IMG/VR virus record: IMGVR_UViG_3300042987_001940
Span: 62,001 to 126,000 of that record
Length of the DNA stretch: 64,000 nt
Direction: 5' to 3' (one strand)
Source: a virus
Shown: piece by piece, positions 60,151 to 64,000 of the stretch
Numbering within the stretch: the stretch's first letter is position 1
How the letters are laid out: each line of letters begins with the position of its first letter
The notes under the pieces: generated by a model
The model's database searches: none
The model's input: the letters and a program-made list of their open reading frames with translations, nothing else
Told to the model about the DNA's origin: nothing
Translations under genes and position numbers: made by a program

Positions 60151-60287
60151 TCGTTAAACGATTTCTCTTTTAAATCATTTTTAATATCACTAATTCTTTT
60201 TCTGCGCTTTGAATTGCCCAACCAACGAAGTTTGGTGCAAATCGTGCATCTTACATTTCTTTTAGATTTTTTTCTCTTATAATTCAT
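60147..60287 (-). CDS. Small basic CxxC protein
   Basis: 46 aa: highly basic N-terminus (NYKRKKSKRNVRCTICTKLR) with one CxxC. It overlaps the following gene by ATGA, strong evidence that both are translated. The start follows the tRNA-Gly(UCC) 3' end by four bases, so there is little leader. May bind RNA or zinc; function unknown. Confidence 0.5.
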   Translation of the reverse strand: MNYKRKKSKRNVRCTICTKLRWLGNSKRRKRISDIKNDLKEKSFNE

Positions 60288-60291
60288 AAAA

Positions 60292-60365
60292 TGGAGCGGG
60301 ATAGGAGAATCGAACTCCTGTCGTGTGCTTGGAAGGCACTCGTTTTACCATTAAACTAATCCCGC
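60292..60365 (-). tRNA. tRNA-Gly (anticodon UCC)
   Basis: Acceptor GCGGGAT/ATCCCGC, loop CTTCCAA (UCC), T-loop TTCGATT, CCA encoded, U73. Directly downstream of a perfect promoter with nearly no leader. Confidence 0.94.
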
Positions 60366-60373
60366 ATTTTAAA

Positions 60374-60402
60374 ATTATACTACATTAATCGTTATTTGTC
60401 AA
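60374..60402 (-). promoter_or_regulatory. Perfect sigma70 promoter for tRNA-Gly(UCC)
   Basis: -35 TTGACA (60397-60402), 17-bp spacer, -10 TATAAT (60374-60379). The -10 ends 8 bp from the tRNA 5' end, so transcription starts almost at the mature end. It lies between two tRNA-Gly genes, two bases from the CCA of tRNA-Gly(GCC). Confidence 0.84.
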
Positions 60403-60403
60403 G

Positions 60404-60477
60404 TGGTGCGGGCTGAGAGAATCGAACTCTCATCTAATGCTTGGCAAGCACTGATTTTACCACTAAACTAAACCCGC
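60404..60477 (-). tRNA. tRNA-Gly (anticodon GCC)
   Basis: Acceptor GCGGGTT/AGCCCGC with one U-G, loop TTGCCAA (GCC), T-loop TTCGATT, CCA encoded. Similar to the neighbouring tRNA-Gly(UCC), probably an old tandem duplication. Confidence 0.93.
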
Positions 60478-60490
60478 ATACTCTTATATA

Positions 60491-60967
60491 TTATGCAGCA
60501 TATGACAATACATGTTTCAAACGGTCTGCTGCATAACTTGCTGCGAAAGCATTTGGCTTAACAAGAGGAACAACATTACAAGTTCCACGAATATAACCAA
60601 TAGCTTGTTGAACAACACATGAAGAACCATGCATTTCGTTTGGATTAATGTCCAAATGAACTTCGACGTAACGGTCTTCCAACACATCTGCTAAACGATG
60701 GAACATTTCAGATGCCTTGTAAACTTCATTCATCAAACGCATTGCTGGTTTATCTTTACGTTGGTCAAAATCCAATTCACGTGTAGTTTCACCGAAGATT
60801 TTACAACCGTGACAACCATCCAAATGAATAACAATAGCAATTGTGTAATCTGCATACCATTTTCCATTCAATAGAAATCGTTCTGAATCAGCACCAATAT
60901 AAACTTTGGTGCTTTCACTTTGTTTCATCAAAAAATCTTTTACTTCATCTATGTTTAATTTTTGCAT
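60491..60967 (-). CDS. DUF458/YkuK-type RNase H-fold protein
   Basis: 158 aa. VYIGADSERFLLNGKWYADY, TIAIVIHLDG with CKIFGETTRELDFDQRKDKP and HLDINPNEMHGSSCVVQQAI, then VKPNAFAASYAADRLKHV. These match the DUF458 (YkuK) family, which adopts an RNase H-like fold with conserved Asp residues (GADSE, HLDIN). Function unknown, perhaps a nuclease on RNA. It lies between tRNA-Gly and tRNA-Trp. Ribosome site AAGAGGTGTAATC. Confidence 0.7.
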   Translation of the reverse strand: MQKLNIDEVKDFLMKQSESTKVYIGADSERFLLNGKWYADYTIAIVIHLDGCHGCKIFGETTRELDFDQRKDKPAMRLMNEVYKASEMFHRLADVLEDRYVEVHLDINPNEMHGSSCVVQQAIGYIRGTCNVVPLVKPNAFAASYAADRLKHVLSYAA

Positions 60968-60991
60968 GATTACACCTCTTGTTAATAAAAA

Positions 60992-61066
60992 TGGCGACCA
61001 CGTAGGGAATTGAACCCCATCCGCACGGTTTTGGAGACCGGCATGCTACCGTAACACCTCGCAGTC
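60992..61066 (-). tRNA. tRNA-Trp (anticodon CCA)
   Basis: Acceptor GACTGCG/CGTGGTC with two wobbles, loop CTCCAAA (CCA), T-arm TGGGG TTCAATT CCCTA, G73, CCA encoded. Confidence 0.9.
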
Positions 61067-61072
61067 ATATAT

Positions 61073-61146
61073 TGGTGCTTCGAACAAGAATCGAACTTGT
61101 GATAGCCGGTTATCAGCCGACCGTTATACCATTTAACTATCGAAGC
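61073..61146 (-). tRNA. tRNA-Ile (anticodon GAU)
   Basis: Acceptor GCTTCGA/TCGAAGC, loop CTGATAA (GAU), T-arm ACAAG TTCGATT CTTGT, CCA encoded. Reads AUC/AUU. Confidence 0.94.
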
Positions 61147-61151
61147 ATTAC

Positions 61152-61227
61152 TGGTGGATAGTAGTGGAGTTAAACCACTCTAAACTGCCTTATGAGAGCA
61201 GCGCCTCAATCGCTCAGCCAACTATCC
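61152..61227 (-). tRNA. tRNA with CAU anticodon and A19-U56 covariation
   Basis: Acceptor GGATAGT/ACTATCC, loop CTCATAA (CAU), CCA encoded. The D-arm resembles Ser/class II tRNAs (GCTGAGCGATTGA), with A19; the T-loop TTTAACT has U56, restoring the pair. Met elongator or Ile2; the sequence does not decide. Confidence 0.85.
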
Positions 61228-61233
61228 GAAATT

Positions 61234-61310
61234 TGGTGCCCCAGGTGGGAGTCGAACCCACAAAATTTGGCTTCTAAGACCAACACGTATGCCAGTTCCG
61301 TCACCGGGGC
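61234..61310 (-). tRNA. tRNA-Leu (anticodon UAG), short variable arm
   Basis: Acceptor GCCCCGG/CTGGGGC, loop CTTAGAA (UAG), variable region only ATTTT, T-arm GTGGG TTCGACT CCCAC, CCA encoded. D-arm nearly identical to tRNA-Leu(CAA) at 57458, so the two are paralogues. Confidence 0.86.
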
Positions 61311-61509
61311 TTTATGCTCTGACATTCTTCGGCGGTAATTTAGTGTATGCATCAGGTTTTTAACCCCTCACTACACCCTCCACCCGCTCCACGACAAGAA
61401 CCGTTCTCGCATTGCCAGCGCCAGTTCGGTAGGACTGGAACCACCCTTGGGAAATCATCCCACTTCTCATCGTCTGGGTAAGACTAGCCGTTGATTAGAC
61501 GGCACGTTC
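61311..61509 (-). other. GC-rich structured spacer of unknown role
   Basis: 199 nt between tRNA-Leu(UAG) and tRNA-Asn, clearly richer in G+C than the phage background. On the minus strand it can form consecutive hairpins: GCCGT/ACGGC (loop CTAATCA), GTCT/AGAC, TGGGA/TCCCA, CCAGT/ACTGG and TAGTG/CACTA. No open frame or known RNA family recognised. It is not a tRNA. Could be a novel structured ncRNA or processing module. Confidence 0.45.
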
Positions 61510-61588
61510 TGGCTCCCCATCAAGGAATCGAACCTTGCTAGTCAGTGATTAACAGTCACGTCCGTGCACCTTGCTCGGATTATGAGGA
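61510..61588 (-). tRNA. tRNA-Asn (anticodon GUU)
   Basis: Acceptor TCCTCAT/ATGGGGA with a U-G, loop CTGTTAA (GUU), D-arm TCCG/CGGA with GG in the loop, T-arm CAAGG TTCGATT CCTTG, G73, CCA encoded. Position 8 is A rather than the nearly universal U. Confidence 0.85.
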
Positions 61589-61659
61589 ATAATCTGTGAA
61601 TGATTTTTTTCATTTTAACTTAGGCTAACATTCAATCCCTAAGATTAGTTGCAACATAT

Positions 61660-61738
61660 TGGCACCCCATGAGAGAATCGAACTCCCGACCTAGTGGTCC
61701 GTAGCCACTCGTTCTTAAATCCACTGAACTAATGGGGT
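61660..61738 (-). tRNA. tRNA-Arg (anticodon ACG)
   Basis: Acceptor ACCCCAT/ATGGGGT, loop CTACGGA (ACG, presumably edited to ICG by host TadA), T-arm GGGAG TTCGATT CTCTC, G73, CCA encoded. Third Arg isoacceptor of the array. Confidence 0.93.
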
Positions 61739-61745
61739 ATTATAT

Positions 61746-61822
61746 TGGTCCGAGTGGAGAGATTCGAACTCCCGACCTTATGCTCCCAAAGCATCTGCGC
61801 TACCAGACTGCGCTACACTCGG
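61746..61822 (-). tRNA. tRNA-Pro (anticodon UGG)
   Basis: Acceptor CCGAGTG/CACTCGG, loop TTTGGGA (UGG), D-loop with GTCTGGTAG, T-arm GGGAG TTCGAAT CTCTC, CCA encoded. Could read all four Pro codons. Confidence 0.94.
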
Positions 61823-61830
61823 TTAAAACT

Positions 61831-61905
61831 TGGTGCCCCGTGGGTGAATCGAACACCCGAATTCGGATTACAAAACCGACGTTTTACCACTAGAACTAAC
61901 AGGGC
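61831..61905 (-). tRNA. tRNA-Thr (anticodon UGU)
   Basis: Acceptor GCCCTGT/ACGGGGC, loop TTTGTAA (UGU), T-arm GGGTG TTCGATT CACCC, CCA encoded. Stem base 31-39 is a U-U mismatch. Confidence 0.91.
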
Positions 61906-61912
61906 TTAAAAC

Positions 61913-61989
61913 TGGTTGCGGGAAACAGGAGTTGAACCTGATGTCTTTGGCTTATGAGACCAACGTGGAAACCGTTTCACCCTCCCGCA
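61913..61989 (-). tRNA. tRNA with CAU anticodon, initiator-like 3' end
   Basis: Acceptor TGCGGGA/TCCCGCA, loop CTCATAA (CAU), 3' end CGCA-ACCA as in initiator tRNAs but with a U1-A72 pair. The three G-C pairs of the initiator anticodon stem are not all present (GGT/GCC), so elongator Met is possible. T stem has one U-U mismatch. CCA encoded. Confidence 0.85.
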
Positions 61990-61996
61990 ATAAATC

Positions 61997-62070
61997 TGGT
62001 GGAGACTAAGGGAGTCGAACCCTTGTGAATAGCTTGCAAAGCTACCGTAATCCCGTTATACGAAGTCCCC
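61997..62070 (-). tRNA. tRNA-Ala (anticodon UGC)
   Basis: Acceptor GGGGACT/AGTCTCC with G3-U70, the Ala identity wobble, loop TTTGCAA (UGC), T-arm AAGGG TTCGACT CCCTT, CCA encoded. Confidence 0.95.
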
Positions 62071-62086
62071 GTATTATTATATATCT

Positions 62087-62178
62087 TGGTGCGTGAAGAA
62101 GGATTCGAACCTCCAATGTTTACCCTGTGGGAACAGATTTACAGTCTGTTGCAGAACCACCGTCTCTGCCGTTCACGC
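62087..62178 (-). tRNA. tRNA-Tyr (anticodon GUA)
   Basis: Acceptor GCGTGAA/TTCACGC, loop CTGTAAA (GUA), long class II variable arm (TCCCACAGGGTAAACATT), T-arm GGAGG TTCGAAT CCTTC, CCA encoded. Confidence 0.94.
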
Positions 62179-62185
62179 ATTATAT

Positions 62186-62259
62186 TGGCGCCCCCAAGGG
62201 GAATCGAACCCCTGACGCTAGGTAGACAGCCCAGCAGGTTACCATTACAACATGGAGGC
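62186..62259 (-). tRNA. tRNA-Asp (anticodon GUC)
   Basis: Acceptor GCCTCCA/TGGGGGC with a U-G, loop CTGTCTA (GUC), T-arm AGGGG TTCGATT CCCCT, G73, CCA encoded. Confidence 0.92.
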
Positions 62260-62266
62260 AAAATCT

Positions 62267-62340
62267 TGGTAGGAGCACAGAGAATCGAACTCTGGTTGAT
62301 GGATTAAAAGTCCACTGTATTACCACTATACTATACTCCC
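62267..62340 (-). tRNA. tRNA-Lys (anticodon UUU)
   Basis: Acceptor GGGAGTA/TGCTCCT with G1-U72 and U6-G67, loop CTTTTAA (UUU), T-arm CAGAG TTCGATT CTCTG, CCA encoded. Its 5' leader is set by the hammerhead cleavage site 8 nt upstream. Confidence 0.93.
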
Positions 62341-62344
62341 ATAT

Positions 62345-62428
62345 CTTTTACAACAAGGGGGATGTCCGGAGCATCAACCGCGACTTGTTGTTTCGTTCTC
62401 TATTGTCAGGCGAGAACTCATCAGAAAG
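62345..62428 (-). ncRNA. Type I hammerhead self-cleaving ribozyme
   Basis: All conserved core positions are present on the minus strand: stem I CTTT/AAAG (62425-62428 and 62345-62348), CTGATGA (62418-62424), stem II GTTCTC/GAGAAC (62412-62417 and 62395-62400; loop 11 nt), GAAA (62391-62394), stem III CAACAAG/CTTGTTG (62384-62390 and 62351-62357) with a 26-nt apical region, and the cleavage triplet GUA. Cleavage falls between 62349 and 62348 and leaves an 8-nt leader before tRNA-Lys. Stem I is short (4 bp), as in open type I forms. The stem III loop contains a further hairpin GATG-CTCCGGA-CATC. Confidence 0.85.
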
Positions 62429-62439
62429 TAGCCTAATTA

Positions 62440-62564
62440 CCATATTGAAACACACTACACTATTTAAATGTTTTGTTAGCTATCACTGGCCAGTTTATAT
62501 CTAACTTCCACATTCTACCAAGTATTAACGTTTATACTCGGGCTTGCAATGCGCTTCAATATGG
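62440..62564 (-). repeat. Inverted-repeat spacer element A
   Basis: Bounded by CCATATTGAAACACACT (62440-62456) and TTCAATATGG (62555-62564), the latter ending in the CCA of the tRNA-like RNA. The interior (~98 nt) has no coding. One of three elements with the same ends (B 62701-62791, C 63810-63896). Confidence 0.75.
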
Positions 62565-62698
62565 TCACAAGTAGATGGGAATCGAACCCATATCTCTCAC
62601 TCCACCGAGGTCGGGCGGCCGCCCGACTGCTCTGCACGAGTGAGCGCATGTCCGGGCGCTTACCTCGAGGATCACACCACGCTCATGCTGCCACCTGT
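62562..62698 (-). ncRNA. tRNA-like RNA with GC-rich insert (137 nt)
   Basis: The 3' part is tRNA-like: T-arm ATGGG TTCGATT CCCAT, then CTACTTGT, GA and CCA. Its 5' end ACAGGTGG (62691-62698) pairs with CTACTTGT to give an 8-bp acceptor-type stem. Between lie ~100 nt, very GC-rich, with stems TGAGCG/CGCTCA, AGCGC/GCGCT and CTCACT/AGTGAG, and a perfect 16-nt palindrome at 62611-62626. No normal D-arm or anticodon arm is found. The neighbouring repeats abut both ends. May be a degenerate or novel tRNA-like RNA. Confidence 0.55.
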
Positions 62699-62700
62699 TA

Positions 62701-62791
62701 CCATATTGAAACACACTCTACGCTCGGGTTTTGAAGCGGCCATTGGCATTCTACGAGAGTTTCATTCTAACAAGAATGTATTTCAATATGG
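62701..62791 (-). repeat. Inverted-repeat spacer element B
   Basis: Arms CCATATTGAAACACACT (62701-62717) and TTCAATATGG (62782-62791); the second arm contains the CCA of tRNA-Gln. Interior 64 nt with no coding. Confidence 0.75.
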
Positions 62792-62864
62792 TGGGGGATA
62801 CTGGATTCGAACCAGTGCATGACGGAATCAAAATCCGTTGCCTTACCAGCTTGGCTAATCCCCT
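62789..62864 (-). tRNA. tRNA-Gln (anticodon UUG)
   Basis: Acceptor AGGGGAT/ATCCCCC with a weak 1-72 pair (typical for Gln), D-arm GCCAAGCTGGTAAGGC, loop TTTTGAT (UUG), T-arm ACTGG TTCGAAT CCAGT, CCA encoded. Preceded by a boxA-like leader and promoter. Confidence 0.9.
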
Positions 62865-62890
62865 ACAAATAATCCTAATTTTTAAAGAAC
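62865..62890 (-). promoter_or_regulatory. boxA-like antitermination leader, copy 1
   Basis: A 26-bp sequence identical to 63970-63995. On the minus strand it begins GTTCTTTAAAAATT (62890 to 62877), very like the boxA of bacterial rRNA leaders (family type TGCTCTTTAACA; betaproteobacterial forms GTTCTTTAAAAATT). It lies between promoter and tRNA-Gln, the usual position of boxA. Likely binds NusB-S10 to prevent termination across the array (inference). Confidence 0.6.
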
Positions 62891-62908
62891 AATCAATCTA
62901 TGTAAATC

Positions 62909-62936
62909 ATTATACTCTTTTTACGTCATTTGTCAA
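62909..62936 (-). promoter_or_regulatory. Sigma70 promoter for the tRNA-Gln unit (TTGACA-16-TATAAT)
   Basis: -35 TTGACA (62931-62936), 16-bp spacer, -10 TATAAT (62909-62914). Transcription would start ~12 nt before the boxA-like leader and 38 nt before tRNA-Gln. Confidence 0.78.
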
Positions 62937-62966
62937 GCATTTTCTTTTACTTCTAAAACAACAACT

Positions 62967-63044
62967 TGGAAGTAGGAGTGGGATTCGAACCCACGATTTT
63001 ACCGTTTTGCAGACGGTTGCTTTTGTCCACTCAGCCATCCCACT
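62967..63044 (-). tRNA. tRNA-Cys (anticodon GCA)
   Basis: Acceptor AGTGGGA/TCCTACT, loop CTGCAAA (GCA), U73 (Cys identity), T-arm GTGGG TTCGAAT CCCAC, CCA encoded. Confidence 0.92.
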
Positions 63045-63053
63045 GTTATTCTA

Positions 63054-63446
63054 TTATTTTTTTATTTCCCATGTATCATTCTTTATTTTTGTTATCATGT
63101 CTGTCCAATGGTCATATTCAGATGTGATTGCATGATGCTCTTGATGACAGTTCAAACATAAGATATCACACTTATCTAATTCTTTATACAATTTTGCTTT
63201 AGCCCATTGTTTATTCCATTTCGGATCCTTTTCATCAGGATTTCTATGATGAAAACATAACGATGATGGATGATTATCGTAACCACATTTAGAACAACGA
63301 AGTCCACCACGCTTCATCATATAATCATAAATTATTTTTAATTTCAATTGGTAAGTTCTTGTTTTCCAACATCTCTTGTGTGCTTTAGGATGCGACGGAT
63401 AAAAATCATCAACTAAATCAAAATTACAGTAAATACATTTTTTCAT
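63054..63446 (-). CDS. HNH endonuclease
   Basis: 130 aa. LRCSKCGYDNHPSSLCFHHR and NPDEKD, then LYKELDKCDILCLNCHQEHH form the HNH core with two CxxC pairs (CSKC, CLNC). N-terminal CIYCNFDLVDDFY adds another zinc knuckle. Likely a homing endonuclease inserted in the tRNA array between tRNA-Cys and the class II-like tRNA. A TATAAATA element lies ~45 bp upstream (63488-63495). Confidence 0.8.
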   Translation of the reverse strand: MKKCIYCNFDLVDDFYPSHPKAHKRCWKTRTYQLKLKIIYDYMMKRGGLRCSKCGYDNHPSSLCFHHRNPDEKDPKWNKQWAKAKLYKELDKCDILCLNCHQEHHAITSEYDHWTDMITKIKNDTWEIKK

Positions 63447-63487
63447 ATTTTATTCCTATCTTAGTGAAAAATAATAAGTATAACTAT

Positions 63488-63495
63488 TATTTATA
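63488..63495 (-). promoter_or_regulatory. Candidate T4-type late promoter (TATAAATA)
   Basis: Exact TATAAATA on the minus strand, 42-49 bp upstream of the HNH ATG at 63446, giving a ~35-nt leader. Sits between the tRNA(UAU) CCA end and the HNH gene, consistent with separate late expression of the endonuclease. Confidence 0.42.
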
Positions 63496-63507
63496 CTAAA
63501 CGAATTT

Positions 63508-63602
63508 TGGTACTTCCCTAGGGATTCGAACCCTACCGTTTCAGCCTATCTGACCAATCTCCAGTGTTTATAAGACACCGCCGCACACCAGTGCTGAGAA
63601 GT
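63508..63602 (-). tRNA. Atypical class II-like tRNA with UAU anticodon
   Basis: Acceptor ACTTCTC/GGGAAGT, loop CTTATAA (UAU), T-arm TAGGG TTCGAAT CCCTA, CCA encoded. The variable region is long (~27 nt with TCAG/CTGA hairpin) and the D-arm is a GCAC-TGGT-GTGC mini-hairpin. UAU would read AUA (Ile), but class II arms belong to Leu, Ser or Tyr. It may be a mischarged, pseudo or repurposed tRNA. Confidence 0.7.
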
Positions 63603-63609
63603 AAAAATC

Positions 63610-63701
63610 TGGCGGAGACTATAGGATTTGAACCTATGGACCAGCTTTCGCCAGCCTAGAGTTTAGCAAACTCCTGCAATCGACCACTCTGCCAAGTCTC
63701 C
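63610..63701 (-). tRNA. tRNA-Ser (anticodon GCU)
   Basis: Acceptor GGAGACT/AGTCTCC, loop TTGCTAA (GCU), long variable arm (GCTGGCGAAAGCTGG), T-arm ATAGG TTCAAAT CCTAT, G73, CCA encoded. Reads AGC/AGU. Confidence 0.94.
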
Positions 63702-63709
63702 TTTATATT

Positions 63710-63801
63710 TGGCGGAAGCGGTGAGATTCGAACTCACGGACCCCTTACGGAGCCGACGGTTTTCAAGACCGTTGCCTTAAACCAGGCTCAGCCACACTTC
63801 C
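63710..63801 (-). tRNA. tRNA-Ser (anticodon UGA)
   Basis: Acceptor GGAAGTG/CGCTTCC, loop CTTGAAA (UGA), long variable arm (GGCTCCGTAAGGGGTCC), T-arm GTGAG TTCGAAT CTCAC, G73, CCA encoded. Confidence 0.94.
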
Positions 63802-63809
63802 TTTGTTCA

Positions 63810-63896
63810 CCATATTGAAACACACTATGTTGACCGACAAGCTATCAACACTGGGCACTTGGATTTACCATGTCTTGCTAATGTGTTTCAATATGG
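63810..63896 (-). repeat. Inverted-repeat spacer element C
   Basis: Perfect 15-bp arms CCATATTGAAACACA (63810-63824) and TGTGTTTCAATATGG (63882-63896). The second arm contains the CCA of tRNA-Glu. Interior 57 nt. Best-preserved of the three elements. Confidence 0.8.
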
Positions 63897-63969
63897 CGTC
63901 CTGTAGGGGATTCGAACCCGCTCTGGTCACCTTGAAAGGGTGATGACCTCACCAGAAGTCAAACAGGAC
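63894..63969 (-). tRNA. tRNA-Glu (anticodon UUC)
   Basis: Acceptor GTCCTGT/ACAGGAC, loop CTTTCAA (UUC), T-loop TTCGAAT with one C-C mismatch in the T stem, G73, CCA encoded. Preceded by the second boxA-like leader. Confidence 0.9.
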
Positions 63970-63995
63970 ACAAATAATCCTAATTTTTAAAGAAC
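63970..63995 (-). promoter_or_regulatory. boxA-like antitermination leader, copy 2
   Basis: Identical over 26 bp to 62865-62890. Its promoter, if present, is beyond the right edge of the window. Confidence 0.58.
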
Positions 63996-64000
63996 GATAA

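Noticed and set aside
61311-61400. Second hammerhead ribozyme (CTGATGC on the minus strand)
   Set aside because: The core A9 is replaced by C, and no GAAA with matching stems follows.
62358-62665. Shared CCGGACAT sequence in the hammerhead stem III loop and the tRNA-like RNA
   Set aside because: One shared 8-mer between two ~130-nt regions is expected by chance fairly often; no longer similarity.
62562-62698. Selenocysteine tRNA (8-bp acceptor stem plus 5-bp T stem)
   Set aside because: No UCA anticodon arm, no 6-bp D stem, and no SelA/SelB-related genes or UGA-reading evidence in the window.
62440-63896. Insertion sequences or CRISPR repeats for the three inverted-repeat spacers
   Set aside because: No transposase, no target-site duplication, only three copies with unequal unrelated interiors.
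1-64000. Prophage integration functions (integrase, att sites, repressor)
   Set aside because: None seen; gene content is that of a lytic T4-like phage.

Overview
The window is a 64 kb piece of an AT-rich (about one-third GC by eye) tailed-phage genome of the T4-like (myovirus) type. The diagnosis rests on recognisable T4 homologues in T4-like blocks: baseplate wedge gp6, gp7, gp8, gp25 and gp53, hub and spike gp5, PAAR and a gp27-like protein, tube cap and initiator gp48 and gp54, head-completion nuclease gp4, chaperones gp26 and gp51, and a replication/late-transcription block with gp32, gp59, gp33 and RNase H. Several smaller proteins look like those of cyanophage- and pelagiphage-type T4 relatives. 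The host cannot be read directly. Host-like sigma70 promoters, a boxA-like leader and a two-piece tmRNA suggest a Gram-negative host, perhaps a betaproteobacterium (inference).

Layout. 1-3519 (minus): glycan/sulfur modification genes: APS kinase-like (cut by the left edge), two methyltransferases, a sulfotransferase and a TPR-GT9-like protein. 3546-11158 (minus): tail-fibre and adhesin genes, including a 14-repeat RCC1 double propeller. 11255-14000: an accessory island with a PP-loop ATPase and two 2OG-Fe(II) oxygenases. 14018-33524 (minus): glycine-rich adhesins, fibre, a DUF4815-like giant protein and the baseplate genes. 33558-40478 (plus): gp4, an unassigned protein, gp54, gp26/gp51 (joined by an apparent -1 frameshift site) and two paralogous tape-measure-like proteins, the second carrying GH19 and M23 lytic domains. 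40524-54054 (minus): gp32, HAD phosphatase, gp59, gp33, SleB-type endolysin, a circularly permuted tmRNA, a RecB-like nuclease, MazG-like, GalE, GT2, RNase H and small conserved proteins. 54118-57286 (minus): membrane or secreted proteins. 57363-64000 (minus): a tRNA array with protein genes between the tRNAs.

The array holds 30 tRNA genes that together cover all 20 amino acids, plus one 137-nt tRNA-like RNA. Between the tRNAs lie a canonical type I hammerhead ribozyme 8 nt upstream of tRNA-Lys, three related inverted-repeat spacers that start at tRNA CCA ends, duplicated boxA-like leaders, and consensus promoters. With the two-piece tmRNA (tag ANESVYKLAA), the phage appears to bring its own translation and ribosome-rescue RNA set with unusual RNA processing. 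That combination is the most novel part of the window. The structural genes make a contractile tail whose penetration enzymes sit on the tape measure rather than on gp5. The fibre and glycan genes look like a fast-evolving host-recognition module.
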